Origin: Pseudonocardia sp. HH130629-09
Lineage (GTDB): Bacteria; Actinomycetota; Actinomycetes; Mycobacteriales; Pseudonocardiaceae
Length of the DNA stretch: 64,000 nt
Reading direction: 5' to 3'
NCBI RefSeq assembly: GCF_001294645.1
Contig: NZ_CP011868.1
Location: forward strand, 2,294,001 to 2,358,000
Both the position numbers and the translations under genes were made by a program. The notes beneath the pieces were generated by a model that saw nothing but the letters and a program-made list of their open reading frames with translations, ran no database searches and had not been told where the DNA came from. Every line of letters begins with the position of its first letter. The stretch's first letter is position 1. This document shows, in pieces, positions 25,788-35,256 of this stretch.

Positions 25788-26366
25788 TCAGGCGTGGGCG
25801 CGGTAGAGGTCCCGCAGCAGCGCGATCTCGGCCCCGTGGTGCAGGACCTCGCGGTGGATGTGCAGCACCAGCGTCGCGAGCGGCGCGTCGGCGTAGGGCC
25901 CCTCGGCCGGTCCGCACGGCCGGGCCAGGCCGTCGGAGCCGAGCGCGGCGACCCCGGCGGTCCACCGGGCGTACTCGGTGTCCAGGGCGTCCAGGGCCGC
26001 GGCCGCGGTGCCGGGGTAGTCGTAGGAGTCGAAGTCGACTGCCGGGCCGCCGAAGTGGGAGTGCGACCGCAACGCGAACACCCCCACGACCACGTGCGCG
26101 ATCCGCCAGGCGATCGTCGTGACCGGGGGCGGCTCCGGCGCCGGGAAGGCGAAGTCGATCACCCAGTCGCCCGGTCCGGCCCCCGGCGGGGTCACCGACT
26201 CCCCGCGGCGGCGCACGCCCCAGCAGCCGGGTACCGGCTCCCAGTGGTACTCGTCGTCGGTGAGCCCGGCCAGCCGCGGGCGCAGTGCGGTCTCCCAGTG
26301 GAACGTCAGCTGAGCGAGCAGCTCGGAGTTCCAGTCGACACCCGTCGTCGTCCCCATCTCCGTCAT
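25788..26366 (-). CDS. DinB-like/maleylpyruvate isomerase-type metal-binding protein
   Basis: A 192-residue four-helix-bundle protein of the DinB superfamily: WNSELLAQLTFHWETALRPRLAGLTDDEYHWEPVPGCW at the N-terminus, TTIAWRIAHVVVGVFALR with the first metal histidine, and LVLHIHREVLHHGAEIALLRDLY with two further histidines at the C-terminus. Related proteins are thiol (mycothiol or bacillithiol) S-transferases. The precise reaction is unknown. CAGGCT (26380-26375) lies eight bases before the ATG as a possible leaderless -10. Confidence 0.82.
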   Translation of the reverse strand: MTEMGTTTGVDWNSELLAQLTFHWETALRPRLAGLTDDEYHWEPVPGCWGVRRRGESVTPPGAGPGDWVIDFAFPAPEPPPVTTIAWRIAHVVVGVFALRSHSHFGGPAVDFDSYDYPGTAAAALDALDTEYARWTAGVAALGSDGLARPCGPAEGPYADAPLATLVLHIHREVLHHGAEIALLRDLYRAHA

Positions 26367-26410
26367 GACCCCACAGCCTGGCCCCGATCGCGGACACCCG
26401 CTGCCCGCGT

Positions 26411-26474
26411 CCACACCCCCTGTCCGGTAGGCACACCCGTCGTGGCGGGGGTGGACACCGGACAGGGGGTGTGG
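26411..26474 (-). terminator. 18-bp inverted repeat between the amidotransferase and DinB genes
   Basis: CCACACCCCCTGTCCGGT (26411-26428) is perfectly complementary to 26457-26474, with a 28-base interval. It begins eight bases after the stop of the class-I amidotransferase gene on the minus strand, so it probably ends that transcript. The long interval is unusual for a terminator, and a small mobile palindrome is an alternative. Confidence 0.55.
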
Positions 26475-26481
26475 ATCGGGG

Positions 26482-27252
26482 TCAGCCGGCGAGGCGGACC
26501 GGGCGGAAGGTGCGGCTGCGGGCCCGGGTGGCGGCGGCGACCAGGGCGCGGGCCAGGCGCAGGTCCTCGGCGTCGCGCTCGGGATGGGACTGGACACCGA
26601 CCACCCAGGGCGCGTCCGTGCCGCCGGGGCCGGTCGGGTCGCTCCACTCCAGCGCCTCGACGACGTCCCCGGCGCGGGCGGACACCTGAAGCCCGGGGGC
26701 GACCCGGTCCACCCCCTGGTGGTGGTGACAGCGCACCGTCACCGGGCCCGGACCCAGGATCTCCGCGGTCCGGGTCCCCGGTTCGGTCAGCACCGGCACC
26801 GGGGCGTACAGCCCCGGCCCGGCCGAGTGCGCTCCGGCGACCTGTGCACCGACCACGTCGGGCAGGTGCTGGTGCAGCGTCCCGCCGAGCGCCACGTTGA
26901 GCAGCTGTAGCCCGCGGCACACCCCCAGCACCGGGATCCCGCGGCCGAGCGCCCGGTGCAGCGCCGCCACGTCGGCGGCGTCGCGCCCGGCGCGCGGTGT
27001 GTCGGTGTGCGCGCCGGCCACCTGCCCGTAACGGGCCGGGTCGACGTCCTGGCCGCCGGTGAGGAGCAGCCCGTCGAGGGCGTCCACGGCCTCCTCTGCG
27101 CCGTTCACCGGGGCGAGCAGCACCGGGACCCCGCCCGCGGCCAGCACCATGTCGACGTAGGTGCGGGGGACCAGCACGACGTCGTCGTCGCGCATGATCC
27201 AGTAGTCGGCCCGCTCGCTGTAGCAGCTGATGCCGATCAGCGGGCGCGTCAC
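26482..27252 (-). CDS. Class I glutamine amidotransferase-like hydrolase (PuuD family)
   Basis: A 256-residue member of the gamma-glutamyl-gamma-aminobutyrate hydrolase (peptidase C26) family. The catalytic Cys lies in [22 protein letters not shown] (Cys about 118), and the His-Glu pair in GVQSHPERD near the C-terminus; [11 protein letters not shown] is the oxyanion region. It should split gamma-glutamyl amides, but the substrate is not fixed and no polyamine genes are nearby. It overlaps recQ by four bases (GTGA), so the two are translationally coupled. Confidence 0.9.
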   Translation of the reverse strand: MTRPLIGISCYSERADYWIMRDDDVVLVPRTYVDMVLAAGGVPVLLAPVNGAEEAVDALDGLLLTGGQDVDPARYGQVAGAHTDTPRAGRDAADVAALHRALGRGIPVLGVCRGLQLLNVALGGTLHQHLPDVVGAQVAGAHSAGPGLYAPVPVLTEPGTRTAEILGPGPVTVRCHHHQGVDRVAPGLQVSARAGDVVEALEWSDPTGPGGTDAPWVVGVQSHPERDAEDLRLARALVAAATRARSRTFRPVRLAG

Positions 27253-29258
27253 GAGCCGGCCCCGTGCAGCACGTCGATCACCTGGTCGCCGTAGCGGGCG
27301 AGCTTGCCCTCGCCGATCCCGGAGATCGTGCCGAGCGCGGCCCGGTCGGCGGGGGACCGTGTCGCGATCTCGCGCAGCGTCGCGTCGTGGAAGATCACGT
27401 AGGCCGGGACGCCCTGCTCCTTCGCCGTTGCCGCCCGCCAGGCCCGCAGCCGCTCGAACACCGGCGCGACCTCGTCCGGCATCTCCACGGCCGGCTTCGA
27501 CCCGCCCCGCGACCGCGACGCCCGTGCGGTGCGCTCCGGCTCGGTGCGCAGCATGACCTTCTGCTCACCGCGCATCGCGGCCGGGGACTCGTCGGTGAAC
27601 CGCAGGGTGGAGTAGTTCCCGCCGACGGTCAGCAGCCCCCGCGCGACCAGCTGGCGCAGCACGTTGCGCCAGGCGACGTCGCTCAGCTCGGTCCCGATCC
27701 CGAACACCGACAGCTCGTCGTGGCTGTGCTGGTCGACCTTCGGGGTGTGCTTGCCCAGCAGGATGTCGACGACCTGCCCGGCACCGAACTCCTGGTTGCG
27801 CTCCTTCTTCAGCCGCCACACCGTCGACAGCACCTTCTGCGCCGCTACCGTGCCGTCCCACGAGGACACCGGTGTCAGGCAGGTGTCGCAGTTCCCGCAC
27901 CGCTCCGACGCCGGCTTCTGCCCGAAGTAGCGCAGCAGCTGGGCCCGGCGGCACTCGGTCGTCTCGCACAGCGCGAGCATCGCGTCGAGGTGCTGGGCGA
28001 GGCGCCGCTTGTGCGCGGCGTCGCCCTCGCCGTCGTCGATCATCTTCCGCTGCTGGACGACGTCGGCGAGCCCGTAGGCCAGCCACGCCGTGGACGGCTC
28101 GCCGTCGCGCCCGGCGCGGCCGGTCTCCTGGTAGTAGCCCTCCACGGACTTGGGCAGGTCCAGGTGCGCGACGAACCGCACGTCGGGCTTGTCGATGCCC
28201 ATCCCGAACGCGATCGTCGCGCACATGACCAGGCCGTCCTCGAGCAGGAACCGGGACTGGTTCTCCCGGCGCACCGACGCGTCGAGCCCCGCGTGGTAGG
28301 GCAGCGCCCGGATGCCCTGCGCGGTGAGGAACTCCGCGGTCTCCTCGACCTTGCGCCGCGAGAGGCAGTAGACGATGCCCGCGTCCCCGGCGTGCTCGGT
28401 GCGCAGCAGCTCCAGCAGCTGGCGGCGCGGCTCGTTCTTCGCGACGATCCGGTACTGGATGTTGGGCCGGTCGAAGCTCGCCACGAAGCGGCGCGCATCG
28501 GTCAGCTCCAGGCGCTGGGCGATCTCGGTGCGGGTCGCGTCGGTCGCGGTCGCGGTCAGCGCGATCCGCGGCACGTCCGGCCAGCGCTTCGGCAGCTCGG
28601 AGAGCAGCAGGTAGTCCGGCCGGAAGTCGTGCCCCCACTGCGCGACGCAGTGCGCCTCGTCGATCGCGAACAGCGCGATGCGGCCGCGCTCCAGCAGCCG
28701 GACGGTGGACTCGACCCGCAGCCGCTCGGGGGCGAGGTAGAGCAGGTCCAGCTCCCCGGCGAGGAACTCCTGCTCGGTGAGGCGGCGCTCGTCGGCGTCC
28801 TGGGTGGAGTTCAGGAACCCGGCCCGCACCCCCAGCGCGCGCAGCGCGTCGACCTGGTCCTGCATCAGCGCGATCAGCGGGGAGACGACCACACCGGTCC
28901 CGGGCCGGGCCAGCGCCGGGACCTGGTAGCACAGCGACTTGCCGCCACCGGTCGGCATGAGCACCAGCGCGTCGCCGCCGCCGACGACCTGCTCCACGAT
29001 CGCCTGCTGCTCGCCGCGGAACGCGTCGTAGCCGAAGACCCGGCGCAGGATCTCGTGCGGGTCGCTGCTGTGCACCCGCTCGGGGACGGGCAGCTCACGG
29101 GCCGGTGCGGGTGCGGCGGCCCAGGCATCCTCGGGTGGGGGCTCGTACCCGTAGTCCTCCTCGAGCTCGGGCGGGAGCGGGATCTCGTCCGGGGCGGAGG
29201 CGTCGAACACGTCGTCGATCGTACGAGCCCCGCCCGCCGCGCCCCGCCCGGCACTCAC
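27249..29258 (-). CDS. recQ: ATP-dependent DNA helicase RecQ
   Basis: A 669-residue RecQ helicase. Residues 1-65 are an acidic, Pro-rich extension absent from short RecQ forms. Then come motif 0 ([11 protein letters not shown]), Walker A MPTGGGKS (residues 101-108), DEAH in [25 protein letters not shown], motif V-VI with [12 protein letters not shown] and [10 protein letters not shown], the zinc-binding cysteines ([11 protein letters not shown]...CGNCDTC), a winged helix and a C-terminal HRDC domain ([25 protein letters not shown]). It unwinds DNA in repair and recombination. The C26 hydrolase gene overlaps its end. Confidence 0.95.
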   Translation of the reverse strand: MSAGRGAAGGARTIDDVFDASAPDEIPLPPELEEDYGYEPPPEDAWAAAPAPARELPVPERVHSSDPHEILRRVFGYDAFRGEQQAIVEQVVGGGDALVLMPTGGGKSLCYQVPALARPGTGVVVSPLIALMQDQVDALRALGVRAGFLNSTQDADERRLTEQEFLAGELDLLYLAPERLRVESTVRLLERGRIALFAIDEAHCVAQWGHDFRPDYLLLSELPKRWPDVPRIALTATATDATRTEIAQRLELTDARRFVASFDRPNIQYRIVAKNEPRRQLLELLRTEHAGDAGIVYCLSRRKVEETAEFLTAQGIRALPYHAGLDASVRRENQSRFLLEDGLVMCATIAFGMGIDKPDVRFVAHLDLPKSVEGYYQETGRAGRDGEPSTAWLAYGLADVVQQRKMIDDGEGDAAHKRRLAQHLDAMLALCETTECRRAQLLRYFGQKPASERCGNCDTCLTPVSSWDGTVAAQKVLSTVWRLKKERNQEFGAGQVVDILLGKHTPKVDQHSHDELSVFGIGTELSDVAWRNVLRQLVARGLLTVGGNYSTLRFTDESPAAMRGEQKVMLRTEPERTARASRSRGGSKPAVEMPDEVAPVFERLRAWRAATAKEQGVPAYVIFHDATLREIATRSPADRAALGTISGIGEGKLARYGDQVIDVLHGAGS

Positions 29259-29422
29259 GTCGCGGCACCGGGCACCGCGTCCGACGCGTGGTCCCGGTCA
29301 CCGCCCGTGTGTCGTGGGCGCCGCGGTGCTGCGCCGGACGCTCCCGGGGTGTAGCAAGACCTGCAGGACCAACGGCGCCCCGCAGACCGGACGCCGCGCG
29401 ATCACGTGAGAAGGACGGACCC

Positions 29423-30427
29423 GTGGATCTGAAGATCGGGTACAAGGCGTCGGCCGAGCAGTTCGGCCCCCGCGACCTCGTCGAGTACGCGGTGCTCGCC
29501 GAGGAGCTGGGGCTCGACAGCGTCTGGGCGTCGGACCACTTCCTGCCCTGGCGGCACGAGGGCGGCCACGCCCCGGCCGCGCTGCCCTGGATGGCGGCGG
29601 TGGGGGAGCGCACGAAGCGGGTGCAGATCGGCACCTCGGTGCTCACCCCCACGTTCCGCTACAACCCCGCGGTGCTCGCCCAGGAGTTCGCGACGATGGC
29701 GCTGCTCACCGGCAACCGGGTCGCGCTCGGCGTCGGCACCGGTGAGGCGCTCAACGAGATCGCCGTCTCCGGGCGGGAGTGGCCGGAGTTCAAGGAGCGC
29801 TTCGCCCGGCTGCGCGAGGCCGTGAAGATGATGCGCGCGCTGTGGACCGAGGAGTCGGTCAGCACCGAGGGCGAGTACTACACCTTCGTCGACGCGATGA
29901 TCTACGACCGGCCCGAGCAGCCGGTGCCGATCTACGTCGCCGCGGGCGGTCCGATGGTGGCGCGGTTCGCCGGCCGCTTCGGCGACGGGTTCATCTGCAC
30001 CTCGGGCAAGGGCATGGAACTCTACACCGACAAGCTGATCCCGGCTGTCGAGGAGGGCGCGGAGAAGGCCGACCGTGACGCCTCGGGCATCGACCGCATG
30101 ATCGAGATCAAGATCAGCTACGACCGCGACCCCGACGCCGCCCGGGAGAACACCCGGTTCTGGGCGCCGCTGTCGCTCACCCCGGAGCAGAAGAACGCCG
30201 TCGACTCCTCCCGGGAGATGGAGCGCCTCGCCGACGAGCTGCCGATCGAGCAGGTCGTGAAGCGCTGGATCGTCGCCTCCGACCCGGACGAGGCCGTCGC
30301 GCAGATCAAGCCCTACCTCGACGCGGGCCTGAACCACCTCGTCGTCCACGGCCCGGGGCACGACCAGCGCCGGTTCCTGGAGCAGTTCACGACCGACGTC
30401 GCGCCGAAGCTGCGGGCGCTCGCGTGA
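29423..30427 (+). CDS. fgd: F420-dependent glucose-6-phosphate dehydrogenase
   Basis: A 334-residue luciferase-like TIM-barrel oxidoreductase that reduces coenzyme F420 with glucose-6-phosphate. The start [20 protein letters not shown], the [15 protein letters not shown] segment with the active-site histidine region, [24 protein letters not shown] and [25 protein letters not shown] agree with FGD of mycobacteria, and the length is the family length (about 336). GAGAAGGA at 29408-29415 is eight bases before the GTG. The next gene overlaps its stop by four bases. Confidence 0.93.
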   Translation: MDLKIGYKASAEQFGPRDLVEYAVLAEELGLDSVWASDHFLPWRHEGGHAPAALPWMAAVGERTKRVQIGTSVLTPTFRYNPAVLAQEFATMALLTGNRVALGVGTGEALNEIAVSGREWPEFKERFARLREAVKMMRALWTEESVSTEGEYYTFVDAMIYDRPEQPVPIYVAAGGPMVARFAGRFGDGFICTSGKGMELYTDKLIPAVEEGAEKADRDASGIDRMIEIKISYDRDPDAARENTRFWAPLSLTPEQKNAVDSSREMERLADELPIEQVVKRWIVASDPDEAVAQIKPYLDAGLNHLVVHGPGHDQRRFLEQFTTDVAPKLRALA

Positions 30428-31203
30428 GCGCCGCGACGAGCGCACCGGCCCTCACCCGCGAGGGGCGCGTGCTGCGCTGCCGCATCTCCACCGGCCGCCA
30501 CGGCACCCTCGACGGCCCCGCGGTGGCCGAGGTCGCCGAGGCGCTGCTGGCGCTCGACCCGGCCGAGACCGGTGCGGTCCTGGTGCACGGCGACGGCGAG
30601 AACTTCTGCACCGGGGGTGACGTGCGTGCCTTCGCCGGTGCGGAGGACCGCTACGCCTACGTGCACTCCCTCGCCGACACCTTCCACTCGATGCTGCGCC
30701 CGCTGGCGGCGAGCCCAGTGCCGACGGTCGCCGCGGTCGCCGGCTGGGCGGCCGGTGCGGGCATGAGCATCGCGCTGGCGTGCGACCTCGCCGTCGGCGG
30801 GACCTCGACCCGGATGCGCCCGGCCTACCCGGGCATCGGGTTCTCCCCGGACGGCGGGATGACCTGGACGCTGCCGCGGTTGATCGGCGCCGCGCGGGCG
30901 CGGCGGGTCCTGCTCACCGACGAGGTCCTGGAGGCGGAGACGCTGGTCGAGCTGGGACTGCTCGCCTCGGTCGTCGACGACGACCGTGTCGCCGACGAGG
31001 CCGCCGCAGTCGCGCACCGGCTCGCCCAGGGCCCGACGGCAGCGCTGGGCCGCATCCGCGGGCTCCTGGCCGACGGCTGGGACCGGGGGCTCGCCGAACA
31101 GCTGGCGGCGGAGGCGGACTCCATCGCGACCTGTGCCGCGGGCCCGGAGGGGGCCGAGGGGCTCGCCGCGTTCGGCGAGAAGCGTCGCCCGCAGTTCCAC
31201 TGA
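30424..31203 (+). CDS. Enoyl-CoA hydratase/isomerase family protein
   Basis: A 259-residue crotonase-fold protein. The oxyanion-hole loop is [14 protein letters not shown] and the second is [21 protein letters not shown]; the region following ([21 protein letters not shown]) has the Asp of isomerase-type members in place of a second hydratase Glu, so an isomerase or other crotonase activity is as likely as hydration. The GTG lies inside the fgd stop (GTGA). No beta-oxidation partners are next to it. A tandem repeat and a strong hairpin follow. Confidence 0.88.
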   Translation: MSAATSAPALTREGRVLRCRISTGRHGTLDGPAVAEVAEALLALDPAETGAVLVHGDGENFCTGGDVRAFAGAEDRYAYVHSLADTFHSMLRPLAASPVPTVAAVAGWAAGAGMSIALACDLAVGGTSTRMRPAYPGIGFSPDGGMTWTLPRLIGAARARRVLLTDEVLEAETLVELGLLASVVDDDRVADEAAAVAHRLAQGPTAALGRIRGLLADGWDRGLAEQLAAEADSIATCAAGPEGAEGLAAFGEKRRPQFH

Positions 31204-31220
31204 GCCCGTTCTGCCGGCGA

Positions 31221-31288
31221 CCTCGTCCGGGCACACCTCGTCCGGGCACACCTCGTCCGGGCACACCTCGTCCGGGCACACCTCGTCC
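31221..31288 (+). repeat. 15-bp tandem repeat, four and a half copies
   Basis: CCTCGTCCGGGCACA is repeated exactly at 31221, 31236, 31251 and 31266, followed by CCTCGTCC. It starts 18 bases after the enoyl-CoA hydratase stop. The copies are identical, implying recent expansion. One minus-strand frame reads (DEVCP)n, but there is no gene signal for it. Confidence 0.92.
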
Positions 31289-31324
31289 ACGACGCATCTC
31301 GACCAGGACGGACCCGGACACGAC

Positions 31325-31356
31325 GGAGGGGCGCGACCGACCGGTCGCGCCCCTCC
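31325..31356 (+). terminator. Hairpin terminator between convergent genes
   Basis: A 14-bp perfect stem GGAGGGGCGCGACC (31325-31338) with 31343-31356 and a four-base loop. It stands between the enoyl-CoA hydratase gene (plus) and the BTAD regulator (minus), so it can serve both strands. Confidence 0.75.
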
Positions 31357-31402
31357 ATGTCTGTCCTGACGTGTGTCCTGGCGTGTGTCGCGGTGCGGTC
31401 GC

Positions 31403-32275
31403 TCAGCGCGCGCTGGCCGGGCTCCCCGCGACGACCCGGCGCGACCGCTGCGGGCCGCGGGAGATGCCGGGCATGCCCACGGTGAGGCGCTGCGTCGGGC
31501 GGTGCAGACCCGGGCCGAGCGGCCAGCCCGGGTCGAGCGGGGCGAGCAGGCGGTCCAGCTCGGAGTCCGGGGTGGCGCCGACGCTGTTGCGCAGCAGCCG
31601 CTGGAACTCCTCGTACTCGGCGAGGGCGTCGGCGACGTGCCCGCCGGCGAGCAGCGCCTCGACCAGCGCGCGACGCGACCGCTCGCGGCTCGGGGCGGTG
31701 GCGACGGCCCGGCGCGCGACGGCGACGGCGTCGTCGTGCCGGTCGGCGGCGGTGAGCGTGCCGGCCAGCCCCTCGCACGCGGACAGGCGCAGCTGGCGGA
31801 ACCGCTCGCGCTCCACGGCGATCCACGGCGCGGTCCACGACGGGAGGATGTCGGACTCCAGCAGCGTGGTCTCCGGGGCGCCGATCTCGCGCACCGTGCG
31901 CAGCATGCTGGGCGCGGACAGCCCGCGGATCAGCAGCATGGCCTCGGTGAGGTCGACGACCACGTCGTCGGCGAGCTGCAGCCGCCCGAGGTGGTCCGCG
32001 TCGAGCAGCCCCGGTACGTCGACGCCGGCGACGGCCTCGTCCAGCAGCCGGGCCGCGGGGACCGGGCCGACCCCGGGCCACAGCGTCGCCGCGAGCGCCG
32101 CCGTCGGCTGCGGACGCCGGTGCACGGCGAGGTAGGCGACCAGGCGACGGGAGTCGACCGGCAGCGGGACGGCGCGGTCGTCCGCGCGCAGCCCGAACGA
32201 GCCCAGCACTCGCACGTGCGGGGCGGAGGTGGGAGTGATCTGCTCACTGGATCGACAGTGATCGTCGTCGGACAT
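31403..32275 (-). CDS. BTAD-domain regulator (AfsR/SARP-like)
   Basis: A 290-residue protein. An N-terminal segment VRVLGSFGLRADDRAVPLPVDSRRLVAYLAVHRRPQPTAALAATLWP resembles the OmpR-type winged helix of SARP regulators, and residues about 130-250 form a bacterial transcriptional activation domain of TPR-like helices (WIAVERERFRQLRLSACEGLA...AVARRAVATAPSRERSRRALVEALLAGGHVADALAEYEEFQRLL). The winged helix looks short, so DNA binding is not certain. ATG 32275 was preferred to the longer frame (to 32455), which is low-complexity Arg/Pro. It lies downstream of the MEDS sensory pair on the same strand, 219 bases away. Confidence 0.78.
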   Translation of the reverse strand: MSDDDHCRSSEQITPTSAPHVRVLGSFGLRADDRAVPLPVDSRRLVAYLAVHRRPQPTAALAATLWPGVGPVPAARLLDEAVAGVDVPGLLDADHLGRLQLADDVVVDLTEAMLLIRGLSAPSMLRTVREIGAPETTLLESDILPSWTAPWIAVERERFRQLRLSACEGLAGTLTAADRHDDAVAVARRAVATAPSRERSRRALVEALLAGGHVADALAEYEEFQRLLRNSVGATPDSELDRLLAPLDPGWPLGPGLHRPTQRLTVGMPGISRGPQRSRRVVAGSPASAR

Positions 32276-32494
32276 GGCCGTTTCCCCGGATCGGTCGTGG
32301 CGTTCGGCCCGCGGTCGGCTCCGCACAGAGCCGGGGCGCGCCGGGCGGGAGGCCTCGGATCGCGGAGCGGGCACGACGGAGCCGCACCGACACGGACGGC
32401 GGGCGGCGTCTCCGTGTGGTGTCGTCGCTTGCGAGGATAGCCCAGCAGTGCCCACGGTGTGAGACCCGGGTGGGGGCGGATCGTGAGATCCGCC

Positions 32495-33445
32495 TCAGGC
32501 CCGGGAGAGCAGCCGGACGTGGGTGCCGTCGGGTGCCCGCCACACGTGCAGGCTGTCGCAGAGCTGGCGGGCGATCCAGGTCCCGCGCCCCCGCGCCTGC
32601 GACGGGTGCGGCGGCGCGAGCCCGATCAGCGGCAGTGCGATCACCCCGCTGTCCTGGACCTCGCAGACCAGCTCGCCGTCGCGTGCCCAGACCGACAGCT
32701 CCGCCTGCGGGGACCCGTGCTCGACGGCGTTGGTGGCGATCTCGTTGACCGCCTGCACCATGTCGTCGCCGCGGGTGGTGTCGAACCGGCAGGCCCGGGC
32801 GGCCTCGGTCACGGCGTCGCGCACCCGGGACAGCTCGAAGGTGTTGTAGGACAGCGTGACGTCCGGCGGCCCGAGCAGGTGCGGCGGCGCGATCGGCAGG
32901 GCCGCGACCGCCTCGGCGGGCGGGCGGTACCGCAGGTTCGCGGCGAGCCCGGACGCGTGCAGCCGCAGCGGGTGGTTGACCTCGGCGGACTCGCCGACCG
33001 CGCCGTGCAGCGGCAGCCGTGGGTAGGCGCACACCTGCAGCACCGGCAGCCCCGCCAGGGAGATGTTGAGCGCGGCCTCCAGCTCGACCCAGAACCCGCC
33101 GTCGACCCCGTCGAGGTCCGGGTCGTGCGCGCCCACCACCAGCACCGGGCGGCCCGACGAGGTCAGCGCACGCAGCTCCCGGGCCCGCCAGGCGGCGACG
33201 GTCTGTCCGGACTCCCGGGCCGAGCTGGTCAGCGAGGTCAGCCTGCCGAGCTCGACCTCGTCGCCGAGCTCGTCGTGCAGCGCCTGCTCCAGCGGTGCCG
33301 GCAGGTCGAGCGCGACCCGGGCACCGGTGTCCCGCGCCGCGGCCCGGGCCGCCGGGACGACGGCGGCGAGCAGCTCCACCGGGTCGTCGGCGTGCACCAG
33401 GGCGTGCCGGAAGCCGGGCGGGCGGGGAGCGGCGTTGACCTTCAC
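32495..33445 (-). CDS. MEDS-like sensor with C-terminal HATPase (anti-sigma kinase type)
   Basis: A 316-residue protein. Residues about 1-190 resemble the MEDS (DcmR sensory) domain (FRHALVHADDPVELLAAVVPAARAA... WRARELRALTSSGRPVLVVGAHDPDLDG... GLPVLQVCAYPR). Residues about 205-316 are an RsbW-type ATPase: LSRVRDAVTEAARACRF, the N-box MVQAVNEIATNAVEHGS, and the G-boxes VQDSGVI and RGRGTWIARQLCDSLHV. Proteins of this type act as switch kinases on anti-sigma antagonists with STAS domains; the gene just upstream carries such a STAS domain and overlaps in a GTGA motif. Confidence 0.82.
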   Translation of the reverse strand: MKVNAAPRPPGFRHALVHADDPVELLAAVVPAARAAARDTGARVALDLPAPLEQALHDELGDEVELGRLTSLTSSARESGQTVAAWRARELRALTSSGRPVLVVGAHDPDLDGVDGGFWVELEAALNISLAGLPVLQVCAYPRLPLHGAVGESAEVNHPLRLHASGLAANLRYRPPAEAVAALPIAPPHLLGPPDVTLSYNTFELSRVRDAVTEAARACRFDTTRGDDMVQAVNEIATNAVEHGSPQAELSVWARDGELVCEVQDSGVIALPLIGLAPPHPSQARGRGTWIARQLCDSLHVWRAPDGTHVRLLSRA

Positions 33446-34356
33446 CGGACCCGTCCTCCTGGATGCACGACCTCGGGGGCCGGCGGACGGTCGTCGAACA
33501 CGAGCTGGGGGGAGAACGCGGCACCGCAGCGTTCGAGCACCCGCAGCACCCGCGGCCGGACCCGGTGCAGCACCAGGCGGTGGGTGGCCGGGAAGCCCTC
33601 GGCGGCGTGCACGAGCGCGACCGCGGTGGCGACGTCGATGAACCGCACCGAGGCCATGTCCAGGCCGATGTCGGGGGAGGCGTCGGCGGAGCGCAGTGCG
33701 GAGTCCAGCGCCGAGTGCAGCAGCGAGGTGATCTTCGAGCGGTTGCTGTGGTCGACCTCGCCGGCCAGCCGTGCGTGACCGGTGCCGAGCCGGACGATCC
33801 GGAGCAGGCCGTCGTCGTAGGCGGTGGAGCACGGGACGTGGTCGCGGTGCAGGGCACGCATGATGTCGACCTGCTCGGCGGGGAAGTGGTCGTCGTAGGT
33901 GCACAGCGCGGTCAGCCCGCCCGCGCTCTCGCGGACCAGCCGGGCCAGCAGGCCGTCGTACTCGGGCAGGGTGCCGGCGGCGCCCGCGTCGAGCACGGAG
34001 TGCATCTGCCCGGTCATCCGGGTGCCGTTCCAGCCGAGCTCACGGGAGCGGACGATCTCGTCGGCCATCCCGGCGTACACGTCGGCGAGCGGGGTGCGGA
34101 AGGTCTGCCGGGTCCGCTCGGGCGGCAGGATCTCCAGCTGGCCGCGGCGCAGCGGGTCGTCGACCTCGACGCCGTCCTCGGAGAGGCGGCGGAGCAGGAC
34201 GTCGGCGGCTCGGTCGTCGTCGAAGTAGAGGATGCGCTCGCCCCGGTCGAGACCGTGCCCGACGTAGGCGGCGGCGAGCTCCCCGAGGTGCTCGGTGCTG
34301 TCCGGGACCGCGCACACGTGATCCCCGGCCGTCAGCGCGTCCGCCAGCTTGATCAC
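33442..34356 (-). CDS. MEDS and STAS domain protein (anti-sigma factor antagonist type)
   Basis: A 304-residue protein. The N-terminal MEDS domain (ALTAGDHVCAVPDSTEHLGELAAAYVGHGLDRGERILYFDDD ... FPAEQVDIMRALHRDHVPC, about residues 8-185) is followed by a STAS domain (LAGEVDHSNRSKITSLLHSALDSALRS...DIGLDMASVRFIDVATAVALVHAA). The usual phosphorylatable Ser/Thr region of STAS antagonists reads SVRFIDVATAVAL, where the STAS motif normally has D-x-S; the Ser appears replaced by Val, so phosphorylation at that place is doubtful. It is coupled to the ATPase gene that follows. Confidence 0.83.
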   Translation of the reverse strand: MIKLADALTAGDHVCAVPDSTEHLGELAAAYVGHGLDRGERILYFDDDRAADVLLRRLSEDGVEVDDPLRRGQLEILPPERTRQTFRTPLADVYAGMADEIVRSRELGWNGTRMTGQMHSVLDAGAAGTLPEYDGLLARLVRESAGGLTALCTYDDHFPAEQVDIMRALHRDHVPCSTAYDDGLLRIVRLGTGHARLAGEVDHSNRSKITSLLHSALDSALRSADASPDIGLDMASVRFIDVATAVALVHAAEGFPATHRLVLHRVRPRVLRVLERCGAAFSPQLVFDDRPPAPEVVHPGGRVR

Positions 34357-34665
34357 GTCTCACCTGCCGCGCCCGCCCCGCCGCCGCTCCTCGCGGCGCC
34401 GGGCACACCCCGTCACGAACTCCTGGACGGATCAACCGTACGGAGGCCCTCGGCGGAGGCCCGAGACCTCGGAGCGTGCGAGGCGCCGAACCGACGGTGA
34501 CGCGCGACGAGCGGAACGTCACCGGCGGGCGACGGCGGTTCGCAGACCCGGTCCGACCAGGACGTACGGCCGTTCGGCGCTGCCCGGTGTCCGCCGGACG
34601 GCGGTGGCTCCCGGCGTCCGGGAGTTCACCGTCCGTGGTGGCGCGGTGGTGGTGGGGTGGCGGGG
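34357..34665. other. Intergenic stretch of 309 bases
   Basis: No gene is supported here. It separates the MEDS/STAS operon start (minus, 34356) from the end of the OsmC gene (minus, 34666), so it must contain the promoter of the sensory operon on the minus strand. I see no strong inverted repeat and no convincing -35/-10 pair. The short frames crossing it have shadow-type Arg/Pro-rich composition. Confidence 0.6.
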
Positions 34666-35193
34666 TCAGGCGGCCGGGTTGACCGCGACCGAGGTGGTCG
34701 CGCTGCCCTGGATGGTCTGCAGGACGACGCAGTACCGCTCGGTCAGCTTCACCAGGGTCGCGACCTTGTCCTGCGCCGCGGGCGCGTCGCCGTCGCGGAT
34801 GTCGACGTCGAACGACAGCCGGATGTCCCGGAACCCGACCGGGGCGTCCTTCGCGACGCCGAGCGTGCCGCGGAAGTCGAGGTCGCCCTCGGCCCGCACG
34901 GCGCCGTGCACCTCGAGCTCCAGCGCGGTCGCCACCGCGCGCAGGGTCACCCCGGCACAGGCCACCAGGGCCTCCAGCAGCATGTCGCCCGAGCACAGCT
35001 GGGTGCCGTCGCCGCCGGTGGCCGGGTGCAGGCCCGCCTCGGCCATCGCCTGGCCGGTGGAGACCTTGCACGCCACACCGGAGCCGAGCTCGCCGTCGGC
35101 CTTCAGGGTGATGACCGCCGACTCCGGGTCGTCGCGGTACTGCTGCTTGAGCGGGGCCTGGATGTCACGGAGGGAGACGTTCGTGTCGGTCAT
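34666..35193 (-). CDS. OsmC family peroxiredoxin-like protein
   Basis: A 175-residue OsmC/Ohr-type protein: ITLKADGELGSGVACKVSTG, GDGTQLCSGDMLLEALVACAGVTLRAVATALEL, and KLTERYCVVLQTIQGS. The two redox cysteines of the family correspond to the Cys in LVACAGVT and the Cys in ERYCVVLQ; an additional Cys lies in QLCSGD. Such proteins reduce organic hydroperoxides or act on other thiols. ATG at 35193 with GAGGAT (35205-35200) six bases upstream suggests a leaderless start. The gene is divergent from the phosphatidyltransferase gene with only 63 bases between. Confidence 0.87.
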   Translation of the reverse strand: MTDTNVSLRDIQAPLKQQYRDDPESAVITLKADGELGSGVACKVSTGQAMAEAGLHPATGGDGTQLCSGDMLLEALVACAGVTLRAVATALELEVHGAVRAEGDLDFRGTLGVAKDAPVGFRDIRLSFDVDIRDGDAPAAQDKVATLVKLTERYCVVLQTIQGSATTSVAVNPAA

Positions 35194-35256
35194 GTCCCCA
35201 TCCTCACCCCGACGGGGCGCCCCGCACACCCCGACCCGACGACTAGGGTGCCCGGT

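Noticed and set aside
27264..29354. Plus-strand frame of 696 residues opposite recQ
   Set aside because: Antisense shadow; no family motif and recQ is certain.
31221..31288. Short repeats considered as a CRISPR array
   Set aside because: The units are head-to-tail without spacers and no cas genes are present.
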